Of a stretch of DNA of 64,000 nt, positions 24,488-35,065 are shown in pieces. A program made the position numbers and the translations under genes. The DNA is taken from NCBI GenBank assembly GCA_015698045.1, contig BLAL01000020.1, positions 248,001 through 312,000 on the forward strand, written 5' to 3'. This DNA comes from Rhizophagus clarus (Eukaryota > Glomeromycota > Glomeromycetes > Glomerales > Glomeraceae). Under the pieces are notes generated by a model. It was given only the letters and a program-made list of their open reading frames with translations, did not search any database and had not been told where the DNA came from. How positions within the stretch are numbered: position 1 is the stretch's first letter; each line of letters opens with the position of its first letter.

Positions 24488-26598
24488 ATTCACGAGAAGA
24501 AAAAGAAAGATGCAGGAAAAAAATTTTTTTTAATTTGTGAAATTTACTCCCTATTTATGGCGCAAAATACGGTCGCACAAACGTTGAAATTCAATGAACG
24601 TTTCACATGATCTTTTTTCCCTAACGCTAATTTTCGAAAAAATCGGAATTTTTTCAATAAAATTCATGAAACTTTTTTATTACTAAGAATATATGATAAA
24701 ATGACTAATAATTTAATGATTTATCTTTTATAAAATCTAGAGATAAAATAAAATTTTTGATATAATTCTTTCACACAAAATATGAACTGAACAATATACA
24801 ACATTTTTAAAACACATTTTTATTCCTTATCGTTAACATAATTTTACTCTTAAAAATTTATTAAATAAAGTTAATTTATTGAACAAAATTTTAAATGTTA
24901 ATTTCAATTGATTTCATTAAAATTTATGTTAACGAATTATATTATAATATAATATCATACAATCATACATAATAACGTTAAGAAATAATTTTATAAACTA
25001 TTATCCATCAATTTTTTTGACACATGATCACACCTTAAAAAATTTGTGAAACGTATGAACCAATAATTTATCAACCATTTAGCTTTTATAATTTGATCCA
25101 GTGATGTCGATAAATTTTTTCGCATTGTATTTGATTAAATTATATTCACGAGGACCGTTAAATAAAAAAAAAAAAAGCATAATATGGCGTGGAAAGATTT
25201 GTTTGTGCACAATTGATTTTAACGAATAGATATAAACTGAAATATTATTCAAAATCACAAAATGATGTTAAATATGCTGAATATATTTTATGAGTTTTGT
25301 AAAGAACACTTCTAATTACGAATATGGAAATACTTCCAATTTTGAACGTTGATCTTATCGAGTCTTACATTTCTCACCATGTTTGCATCTAATTCGCATT
25401 TTAGATCATCATTTCTTGATTCATTAACGTTATATGAGTAACAAATTATTACGGAGTTAGATTTCAACGTAAAAATGTAAATGATTAGCAGCCCATAAAA
25501 TGTTTTACGAGTATATTATTTGTAGCAAAATTTTGTTCTACCCTAATACTGAAATCGAAATTTATGTACTATTTTTGAAATAAAAAAATGACGTTTAGTA
25601 TAGGTTAAGTGGAGAATACGATCTTTAATACCATTTTTTTCGATCTCATTGATCGAATATCAACATGCAGTTCTAACATAACAAATTATTCAAATAAATA
25701 TTGCGTTTTGTATCGGATTTATTTTTAGGATTTAAGTCAAAAATTACTAAGGTCGCAGCATTATTTATGACTACCTTCGTTAAATAAATATTAAGCCAAC
25801 CCGACCGGCGCTATGCATATTTTTCTGTAAAATTCAAAAAAAAAAAAAAATGTATTATCGTCGTTTTCAGAAATACGTGTAATCCGAGCCACTCCATTAA
25901 AAAAACCGATTCTCAATATTTTGTGAAACTTGGCGATTTTTCCGATAATTATATAGAAAAAAAAAACAATTATTAAGGATATTGAAGCGAAATTCAAAAA
26001 AGTATAAAATACTTATATGATTTCCTTATAAGCAAAGATTTGAAGTTTACATAAAAATAATAATTTTTTCTCACTTAAATATCTCGAATTTTTTAAGTTT
26101 TACTTTAATTACCTCAATAACTGCCTTTTTTCCATGTAAAATATTCAAAAAAATCACCAAGTTTTGCAAAAATTTGAAAATCCGTTTTTTTAGTGGGGTG
26201 ATTTGGATAACATATTTCTGAACGGCAATAATTATAAATAAATAATCCTTTACGCAAATATTAAGAAATGTTAAGTGAAGAAAAAGGCCAAATCCATTTT
26301 ATTTTCGACAATTATTATTGACATTTATGTATTATCAATCATCAGGAAATTTTGCAGTGATCATATTTGGATTATATTAATAAAATCATTTTATTTTCAA
26401 ATGTTTTAAAAATAAAAGAAAAAAAAAAAAAAATACTAAAAATATGTTTGTAAAGTTGTAATACATAATTCTATATTTATTTTCTACGCATTCCGTACTA
26501 AACGTAAGGTGTGTATTATATAAATAGTGATAAAAATAACGAATAATTAAACCAGTGATACAAATATAACCTATTAAACAATATATTACTCTAATGCA
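24488..26598. other. Interval without recognised genes
   Basis: AT-rich spacer between two minus-strand single-exon genes. Short frames such as 25791-25997 contain homopolymer-coded Phe runs and no domain. Nothing else is supported. Confidence 0.6.
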
Positions 26599-27993
26599 TC
26601 ATTCTTTCTTAATTACTTGAAATACTTCATAATCTTCAATTTCAAAATCCCCATTTTCATGAATTCTAGTTTCATAATCCCTATTTCTACATTTTTTCTT
26701 AAATATTTCAAGATCATATTCACCGAAACTATGACTATTATTAGTAGAATCATATATTGCATTTTTTCTATTTTTAACCCTACTTAACATAATAGTTGAT
26801 GAATTTAGAATTGATTGATGAAATGAAAAAATAAAGCTATCATCCGTTAAAAGGTATCTACCAGAACCACCCCAACTTATTGGATTATAACCTCCGATAA
26901 TTTTATTTTCTCTCAACTTAAACACCACAACTGTAGCTCCTTTATCATAACATTTTTCTCTAAAAGATTTAACGTCAAACCCATCTCGATTTCCACGTAA
27001 AAGCAATTTAAATTCATATTGAGGCACTTTTGAAAAAGTTTCTTGTTTTTTTTCAATCCAATTAGAAATTAAATAAATATGTTCTAGCTTAATAATATTC
27101 GAAGGTCCATTACTTAAATTACTCAATCTTCTTGGTAACATTTTTGAATTTTGTGAACTTTCTGGAATAAGAAAATGTAAAATAATCTCTTCGTCAACTT
27201 CTTTTGGTAAAAGTGCTGATAATGGACGTATCTTATAATAATAATTTTGTGAAGAAATTTGAAAAAATCTAATATATGGAATAAATTCTTGAATCGTTAA
27301 CTTTATAATCTCAATTTCATCAGATTCCCAAAGTAATGTGTTAGAATTAACAGTTGGATTTTTTGAAATAGCCCATTTCAATAAATTATCCCAGATCTCA
27401 ATTTCTTCCATATCAAAATCATCATTTTGAATAAGTGAAAGAAAAGCATTATTTTCTAATTCAATAAATAAATTAGAATCATTAAAAAATCTTTCGGGAT
27501 TTTTACTAATCATCTCTCTGAAATAAACATAAAGAATATTAAAAGCTTCTTGATGACATGATAAAATATTAAAACACTTAATGATATCTTTTTCAGTCCA
27601 TTCTTTATTTAATTTAACAATATAATTTTGAATATGATTAATTAATTCAACAAGATTGATTTCATCCGCTGCAACGAGTAACTCTCCAAAGTCTACAATA
27701 TTCACATCTAAAGATATAATTCCAGTATAAATATATTTCAGAATAATCTTAAAAATATTAGGTTTAATATTTGGTTTTTTAAAAACAGTAATATCTCCTT
27801 CTTTTTTTATCCAATTAGACGATAAAGCGGCCTTAAAATATGTTGACCTAACTCGTAATATATTAGAATGCGCTTTAAAATCTTCTGATTTAAGCCCTTC
27901 TCCAGCTTGTATAATTACGTCATAATCATCTGCGTCTTTATATAATTTATTCAAGTCTTGCAATAATGAATTTAATAATGGTTCTGAAGACAT
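26599..27993 (-). CDS. BTB/POZ-BACK-TLDc domain protein
   Basis: Single exon of 464 residues starting at the ATG at 27993. Residues about 22-100 are a BTB domain (YDVIIQAGEG, FKAHSNILRVRSTYFKAALS, ILKYIYTGIISL). Residues about 130-250 fit a BACK-type helical linker (NILYVYFREMI, IWDNLLKWAI). Residues about 300-460 are a TLDc domain (LLLRGNRDGFDVKSFREKC, VVVFKLRENKIIGGYNPISW, FIFSF, and the closing FEIEDYEVFQV). BTB-BACK proteins usually act as cullin-3 substrate adaptors, while TLDc domains are linked to oxidative-stress protection and V-ATPase binding. The combination is one of the commonest expanded families in Rhizophagus-type genomes. The frame is intact. Function beyond the domain level is inference. 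Confidence 0.9.
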   Translation of the reverse strand: MSSEPLLNSLLQDLNKLYKDADDYDVIIQAGEGLKSEDFKAHSNILRVRSTYFKAALSSNWIKKEGDITVFKKPNIKPNIFKIILKYIYTGIISLDVNIVDFGELLVAADEINLVELINHIQNYIVKLNKEWTEKDIIKCFNILSCHQEAFNILYVYFREMISKNPERFFNDSNLFIELENNAFLSLIQNDDFDMEEIEIWDNLLKWAISKNPTVNSNTLLWESDEIEIIKLTIQEFIPYIRFFQISSQNYYYKIRPLSALLPKEVDEEIILHFLIPESSQNSKMLPRRLSNLSNGPSNIIKLEHIYLISNWIEKKQETFSKVPQYEFKLLLRGNRDGFDVKSFREKCYDKGATVVVFKLRENKIIGGYNPISWGGSGRYLLTDDSFIFSFHQSILNSSTIMLSRVKNRKNAIYDSTNNSHSFGEYDLEIFKKKCRNRDYETRIHENGDFEIEDYEVFQVIKKE

Positions 27994-28393
27994 AATTAAG
28001 AAGAAAAAATTTTGGCGAAATATCGTATATTTCTAATGTTGTATCATAATATAAATTTATATTACTTGTTGATATTCTAACGCATATTAGCTAAGTTATT
28101 TAGTAAATGTTGCCTTTCTGGGATGTGCAACTGAACACACAATAAATTATAAAATTAAAGTTCATGAAGATCGCAATGATTGAAGCCATAAAACATATTA
28201 AAATAAATTATAATTTAACGTTTGTTCATCAATTTATATATTCAAAGTTAACATTGTTTGCACTATTATGTATTCATTTATTTATTTCATTAATGAATGC
28301 ATCACGGTGGATTTATGAAATACCCGAAATTTGTCCGTCATGTCAAATTAAACAAATATTTGAAAGTATTAAGTTGTTCAAGTCACAAAATTT

Positions 28394-28790
28394 ATTATCG
28401 CGGTTTTCAAAAATATATGAATAGGTAATGAATAACAGGTAAATAAATTTGTGCATGATTTTTGTGAGTACCAAATCAAAATGCGAGTTTTTGTTTTATT
28501 TTGATCACTTGAATTCGAAATTCATGATAAAAGCACGGAAATTTTTTAGGATTCGTGGGAGTTCGAAAAAAGTATTTGAAAAGTTCATGCACTTATTTAT
28601 AAGATACAAGTAAAATTTTTTTAAAAATTAGTAACTGAAGAGTTATGAAATTTAATGATCAAAAAAAAAGTCGCCCCTTAATCAAAATAGAACACGAGAT
28701 AACCAAATATTTTCCAAAAATCGCAAGTTTCACTAAATTATTTTGTATTACATTGTACAAAATTCACATATTTTTGAAAACCGCGATAAT
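28394..28790. repeat. 29-bp inverted repeat pair around a 339-bp loop
   Basis: Bases 28394-28422 (ATTATCGCGGTTTTCAAAAA...) recur as their reverse complement at 28762-28790 with one mismatch. GC-bearing words like TCGCGG are rare in this AT-rich DNA, so chance is unlikely. Immediate flanks differ, so it is not clearly a transposon terminus. Confidence 0.6.
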
Positions 28791-30177
28791 GAACAGTCAA
28801 AGTGAACCCAAAAAATTTTGTTTAATTCACCAAATTTATTAGTAAATAGTTAAATGTGAATGTACTTTGAAAAATTTTTTTGTACTCGAATCTTGCGTCT
28901 CTGGCTCATTCTACATAGTCACAGATTTACAGTGCAAAATTTTTCTTTTATTGAGTAGGTATAATAAAATTTATTTCACAGACTTTCTAGTTAGCCGTGA
29001 AACGCTTTAATAATTATGAAAATCTTACGGAATTTCACAACGACTCGTATCTAAGACAAATCCGGATGATCGGTAATCACTAACCAAGAATGTTGCTATT
29101 ATTTGGTAGTGTACTAGTGTTACGATGCTCCGGGACGAGCAGTAGTTTCCGACCAAGCCACGTGATCTTTGATCGGAATGTTTGAATTTTTATTAAAGAT
29201 GTAAAGACAGATAACGATAACAGTCAATTAATAAATAATAAATAGCTTTTATTTTTATTCGGAATTATCTCATCAATATACAGTTTATTTGTTGTTTTAT
29301 TAATCTTTTATTCGTGTTTGATCGTGTATGCCGAAGCGGCGGAAGCGTTATTACACTTTATTCACGTCTGATTGGATTTTCGTTAATTTCGTTGATCATT
29401 TTATTAATCATCTGCTAATAATATTATACTTTATCTGCCTCCTATTCTCATAAACATATAAAGAAAACATCGTAATTTTATTTTACTTTAGAAATTCCCA
29501 AATTTAGAATAATAGGTAACCGGACGTGAGAGATGATAAGATTATATTATAAAGATAAAAAATATTTTTTGATATTTACGATAATCGACATATATATTTG
29601 TTATATTAAGCGGAATTTCATGATAAGAAATCCATTAACGTTAAATTATCCATTTTTTTTTTAAACGACTTATAAAAATTTTTTTAGATCAATATGGATA
29701 GTTTAATGGACAGATAAATCCATCGAATCATCTGGCCAATTATTATTTTTTAATCGGATTTAAAATTTTTGTACTAAAAAATGATTATTTTAATATTTAA
29801 TAGCTGAAGAACTACAAACTATGTTATCCAGAAAGTTAAACGAAAAAAAAAAAATTTTAAAAAGGGGGAGATATATTGTAAAAAGATAAAGTGAAAAAAA
29901 ATGCAATAAACAATGTTTTTTCTTGCATTATAGAATTTTCAAGATGAGCCATCTTTAGTTGATGGTTATTTTAGGTTCTAGGTTAAGAAACAATGTGCTT
30001 AAAATTTTTCGAGAAACCTAAACAGGCTGAGCTACACAAAGCCTGGCTTATGCACCGGCTCGTGCTAAGATAAAAAATGCATGTATCTGAGAAATAATAT
30101 GGATTTGTCAAGACAACGAAATATTTTTCTTAATATGATATCTGTTGAAAATTTTGGTCGTGATGTCAAATGTTAAG

Positions 30178-30285
30178 TTACGCCATTTATGCAAGAAATT
30201 TAACGCCCTTCGTGGATAAATGCAAATTTACGTCATATATGCAGAAAATTTAACGCTTTTCATAAATAGTGACAAGAAAATATGT
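30178..30285 (+). repeat. Two-unit ~55-bp tandem repeat
   Basis: TTACGCCATTTATGCAAGAAATTTAACGCC... is followed directly by TTACGTCATATATGCAGAAAATTTAACGCT..., the same word with several substitutions. Non-coding. Confidence 0.6.
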
Positions 30286-30489
30286 TATGCTCGAAATAAT
30301 TATGAAGTTTAACTGTCTACTGATCATCATCTAAAAATTATTTAAAGCAGCCGTGTTTTCCTTCAATAAATTGTTAATAAATAATGTGTAAGTAATATTG
30401 GTCATTGAGTCACTTGAGAATTGATATGAATTAATAATGTAATAATTCGCTGTTTCATAGATTAACTAATAAAGTTCGTTTGCTAATAG

Positions 30490-30591
30490 GGTGCTATTGT
30501 GGTAAAACATATGGAGATAGTTGTCAATGTGCCATGAGATATGGCGAAGGCTGTCGTAATTGTGGAAAATGCTATACCCATTGTAATTGTG
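30490..30591 (+). other. Orphan cysteine-rich candidate exon (9 Cys in 34 codons)
   Basis: Between an acceptor-like CTAATAG (ending 30489) and a strong donor GTAAGTA (from 30592), the plus frame reads CYCGKTYGDSCQCAMRYG, then EGCRNCGKCYTHCNC. Nine cysteines, spaced in CxC and CxxC pairs, suggest metal binding or a disulfide-rich module. The same frame is open from about 30438 to 30609 without a start ATG upstream of the cysteines. No partner exon was found on either side within 1 kb. It may be part of an unseen gene or a relic. Confidence 0.35.
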
Positions 30592-31722
30592 GTAAGTACA
30601 GGTTTTAAATTTTCTCTCATTCATATAAGATGCGTTATCAAATCTCAAAGTGACTCGGCGACTTATTATTAAATAATCCGCAATATACCTTATCGAAATA
30701 TTAATTATAACGTGTTGGAGTTAAGCATTATTAACAAATTAGCTACTATTTCTATTTAATTTAACATATAACAAAAGCAATAACGTTTATTACGTACGTA
30801 AGAGTATTAAATCGTTTTTTTAAATTTTCAAAATCTTTTCTATTCGTCTTCCTAATACATTTATCATTGTTTGACTCATTTTTACTATATTTAAGTTAAA
30901 TTATTTATTTATATATTAAATTACAAATGACCAATAAAATTAGGGTATCACATGATTATTTATATTCCGCGAACGAATATATTGATATTTTTATATTTAA
31001 AAGCACTGTAATTTAACTACTATATATAATTATTTTTCTAAAAAATCATAATCCAATTTATAACTTCACTGAAGTATAAATTATAGTATATAAATGTTTT
31101 TATACGTAAATTTAAAAATCTATTTATATCAAGAAACCTATCATTAAGTAAGCTCTAGTCATACAATTAAATATATTCTTTTGCATGAGTAACTTCTTTA
31201 AGCAAATTGAAATCAAATAATATTTCCAAAACTACATAGCTTGGCAATGAAGAATTTTTTTCTTTTTTTTGACAAAATTTATTTATTAATAGTTATGAAG
31301 ATCGTATTATAAAAGAAACAAAATATAGAAATATTTGTAATGGGATTCTAGTATTCGTCAATTTTCATATTGCTCGGACTGTTTTTGAAGGATATTGAAT
31401 CTAATTTAGTATTTATTTCATTCGCGAAATTTTAAGCCAAATCTAAAATAGATTTATAAACAAATAAATGAAATTATAGTAATTACAAAAAGATTTAAAG
31501 TTGTCACACTGTCAAGAAGGGAGAAATTAAACGAGTCACGATTTACACGTAATTTATTCGATAAAATTTCAAATTCTTAGTAACCGTAAACGTAAATTAT
31601 AGAGCTTAAATAAAAATAAAAATCATATAAAAAAAGAAAAAGCCGATAGATCTAGTTTAGAAACCGCCACCTAAGTATAAAAATATTTTAGACAGTTTAT
31701 TAAGTATAAAGACATTAACAAA

Positions 31723-31838
31723 TTACACCGAAATAAAACCTTTTTGATGGTAAACAACATCGATGATATCATCATTTTCCATCCCAAGCTATTAATATAT
31801 AAAAAGAAGTTTATATTTGCAAACGAATAATAAAATTT

Positions 31839-31875
<37 letters not shown>

Positions 31876-32216
31876 AACTTACAGAATCAGGAGTATCATT
31901 GTTCCCAATACGAACTCCGTCAAACAAAAATATCATAATTTCTTTATTTAATCCATTCCTTTCACAATAGACTTCTGCAAGTTTATTAAGAGGTTTTGTC
32001 TTTCGAATTTTAAAAGTCGTCTCCTTTTTAGACTAAGGATACAAATATGTTTTAATAAGGAACATTCTTAATTAATTTCAAAATGCACAAATGCATATAC
32101 TTAACATAATCTTGGACTATAAGATTAATAAATGAATCAACTGTATCGTTTGAATTATTTGAATCAATTGGTTCCGTCTTGATATATCGTGACGATAACT
32201 GGTCATTAGAAGCCAT
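31723..32216 (-). CDS. SUMO-like (ubiquitin-fold) protein without C-terminal diglycine, copy 1
   Basis: Three exons join in phase 0: 32106-32216, 31883-32032 and 31723-31788, giving 108 residues. The N-terminal tail (SSRYIKTEPIDSNNSNDTVD) carries a KTEP motif of the psi-K-x-E sumoylation type. The ubiquitin fold follows: INLIVQDY/SKKETTFKIRKT, PLNKLAEVYCERNGL, IMIFLFDGVRI, DTPDS/LGMENDDIIDVV, which tracks SUMO (Smt3) segment by segment. SUMO ends with a Gly-Gly used for conjugation; this protein ends VVYHQKGFISV, so it cannot be conjugated in the usual way if the model is right. The first intron uses the weak donor GTTAAG, kept in all three local copies. It may act as a non-conjugated SUMO mimic or be non-functional. 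Confidence 0.7.
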
Positions 32217-34104
32217 TATTGCGTTCGTTATTAGCAAAAAAAAAGTATTTTTTTTATGAAAGGAGTAATAGTAAATGAATAAAAATAATATGAACAGATA
32301 CACAGCATGAAAAGTATCATGTACGTTTATGTTGCATATCTATGAATAAATATTTATAAATATTTTTTTTTGGCTTTTGTTTACTTTGAAATTATAATAA
32401 TAGTTTACTGTAAGATAACGACCGCAGGCGCAATACATTCATATAGTTGATATATGACAAATAAAGCGCTCTTTGACATTAATAAAATCAACGAACTATA
32501 ACTGAGCTCATTTTGCAAAAAGAGAAAAAGAGTGGAAATAGAAACAAAACTTAGATTTTTCTGCTCAAAATATCACACATAATTAGAACATCAGGAAAAC
32601 TTTTGAGCTCAAACATTATTGGTTAATAATACAGCGAATTTTTTACTCACAAAAGGTGGTCGAAAAAATTCCAGACAGTATACAAGAAATTGTTTGGGTT
32701 GATAACGAAACACAAAAACGAAATAGGAAAAGTCTATAGTGATGATCCACCGGATGTATCACTGTAGCACTGTACCATCCAAAAATAAATAAATGAATCT
32801 AGAATCTATTCTTACTATTATACAGTATGTTACAAAATGCGAGACTTAGCCGTCGAACAATACGAACAATACGATCACAAACTGATGCATGTTACAATTG
32901 TTACGCACTTTTTTGTTCTTTTTCTATGTTAACATTCTGTGCAATTTAATAGCATTAGCCTAACTGGAGTACATCCCCAGTTTCTTATCTTTGTTTACAG
33001 GCTTACAGCACTCACGACAATCGCAGCTTCTATTACAAATATTTATTTCAAAAATCAGCGATTATACGGTATTAATTCTGATTCGGATTAATAAATTGCT
33101 GATCATTTTGACTATTTTTTAATCAGACGTATTACTTTGTGGTTCTGAACCATTTTTAATTCGCGAATAAAACTACGTATATTCAAAATAATAAAATTAA
33201 AGAACTTTTTTAAAAAGAATATCCAAATCATCCAGAAGTTTGTGAATTCTCACATTTTATTAAGGATCATGTGAATCTATGTTACATGTTTCGTTGCACG
33301 GTATTGAAAATATTGGAACGCTATTTAAGTTTCTTGTACGTAGAAATTTCCTGATTTAATCAACCTGTGTGAGGTTATTTATCCGTTGATCGGGAATTTA
33401 TCTTAAAAAGAAATTATAAATTCTATGCAAATCAGTTGTGAACGAAAAACAGCACAAAAACACAAATATAAAACATGAAACAATTTTTGTCCGGAGAATA
33501 TACGGTAATATATGGAATAGATACCGAAATGTACATAAAACAAAACACGCCAAATTGAAAATATACTCAATTTCAATAATTTTGAACCACAATAATATGA
33601 GTTTAGCTTTACTTTGCACTTGTTGCTCACTGCAGGCACTTTTACAAAGTATTTAGAAAATAATTAGCTAAATTTATTAAGTCGAAGCTGATCAATGATT
33701 TGAAAGTTAGTGTTGCTGATAAGGAACTGGATTTATTGAATACGCCATAAATTATGACAGTTTTTAAAAAATTAAATTGTGATTATAATAATAGAGATGA
33801 ACTGGTATTTTACAATAAACAATTAATCACATTACTAATAAGCTATAAAACGAAGAATTTATGTTTTCTTAATATAAATATAATAACTAGAACGATTTTA
33901 TTTTAATAACAAACTAATTGTTAAAATAATAAGAATTTATTATCAAAGTTAGAAATTTGTCACTTAGGAAGGAAAAAATTGCATAAGGTACGCAGGCGTA
34001 ACTCCTTATGTTTGGCTGTGAAGAGATGATACACCTATTAACAACCTACATTTGTACAGATATGTAGAAATTATACCCGTTATTATAAATGCAAAATATT
34101 ATTA
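32217..34104. other. Interval without recognised genes between SUMO-like copies
   Basis: AT-rich sequence. Overlapping short frames at 33398-33656 on both strands are shadows of one another without a domain. No SUMO-like remnant is seen here. Confidence 0.55.
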
Positions 34105-34545
34105 TTATTTCATCAAAAAAATACCTATTGCATGAGTTATATGGTCAATAATGTCATTGTCTTCCATCCCAAGCTATAAGAAGAAATAGATATTTATATT
34201 TACTAAGTTTAGTTCACAAATATAGGTATTTTAAACTTACAAAGTCAGGAGTGTAATCATCCTTAATGCGGCACCCATCAAAAAGAAAACTTAAACTACT
34301 AGATTTTAATTCGTTTCTCTCACAATGGACTTGCATAAGCTTTCCGAGAGGTGCATTCCTTCTAATTCTATAACGCGACTCTACTTTCTATAAAATTGAA
34401 ATGATATCAGCAAAAAGAGCTGAATGCACTAGTTTTTAAGACATATGCACTTAACACAATCTCCCCCCATGATCTTGATATTAATAAATGAATCATTAGT
34501 CTGTTCTACCGCTTCTGTCTTGATAAATTGTTGATCGGAGGTAAT
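34105..34545 (-). pseudogene. SUMO-like gene remnant, copy 3 (start codon lost)
   Basis: The same three-exon plan as the neighbouring copies: 34456-34545, 34241-34387 and 34105-34173, all in phase 0 with the same GTTAAG first donor. The fold is recognisable (KVESRYRIRRNAPLGKLMQV, SLSFLFDGCRIKDDYTPDF, LGMEDNDIIDH). The codon aligned with the start Met of copies 1 and 2 is ATT (34543-34545), and no ATG occurs upstream before an in-frame TAA at 34558-34560. The protein would end THAIGIFLMK, without Gly-Gly. I read it as a pseudogene; a non-AUG start, or a downstream fusion product of copy 2, is possible. Confidence 0.6.
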
Positions 34546-34557
34546 TATGTTCCTGTG

Positions 34558-35065
34558 TTAGAAAGTAAATGATATGCAATAAACAAAATTTGGATTATGC
34601 AGTACGTCGAACCGGATAGCAAGTACGCACATAACATGAATAGAGTCACCCTCTTCCATCTCAAGCTATAATAATATTCAAAAGAGACAATAACTTTATT
34701 TAAAAATTCTTTTTTAACATTTATTTCATTTGTTTACAAACTTACAGAATCAGGAGTGTCATCATCTCTAATATTGAGTCCATCAAATATAAATTTTTTT
34801 GCATGAATCATTGGTCCATTTCTTTTGCTATAGGCTTCCTTGAGCTGTTTAAGAGGTACTGTCCTCTTAGTTCTATAGACTATCTCATTATTATTCTATT
34901 CAAAATGAAAAATAGTATTATTAAAAAGTATTGAATCTTAAAACTTAACGGTACTAAATTTATGTACTTAACATAATCCCTGAGACGAAGATTAATATGT
35001 GTATCAATCGGATCCATTATATCTGTCTTGATAAATTGTGTGGATAATTGACCATTAGAAGTCAT
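34558..35065 (-). CDS. SUMO-like protein without C-terminal diglycine, copy 2
   Basis: Three exons: 34973-35065, 34746-34895 and 34558-34665, phase 0, 116 residues. The N-terminus (MTSNGQLSTQFIKTDIMD) parallels copy 1. The ubiquitin fold reads INLRLRDY/NNNEIVYRTKRT, PLKQLKEAYSKRNGP, KKFIFDGLNIRDDDTPDS/LEMEEGDSIHVM, closely matching SUMO. After VM the tail turns into an unrelated hydrophobic stretch (CVLAIRFDVLHNPNFVYCIS) and stops at TAA, so Gly-Gly is missing. The stop lies only 12 bases before the first codon of copy 3 and in the same frame. Frame and splice sites are intact, but the replaced tail makes activity as a conjugating modifier unlikely. Confidence 0.6.

Larger units (their letters stand above)
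27994..31722. other. Long spacer with scattered repeats
   Basis: No complete gene is supportable. It holds a 29-bp inverted repeat pair (28394-28422 and 28762-28790), a short tandem repeat (30178-30285) and a cysteine-rich candidate exon (30490-30591), each listed separately. An 86-codon ATG frame at 28164-28424 plus ends inside the left arm of the inverted repeat, has a hydrophobic middle and no known domain. I do not count it as a gene. Confidence 0.5.

Noticed and set aside
33398..33656. Overlapping 70-80 codon frames on both strands
   Set aside because: No domain, no start context, mutually overlapping shadows.
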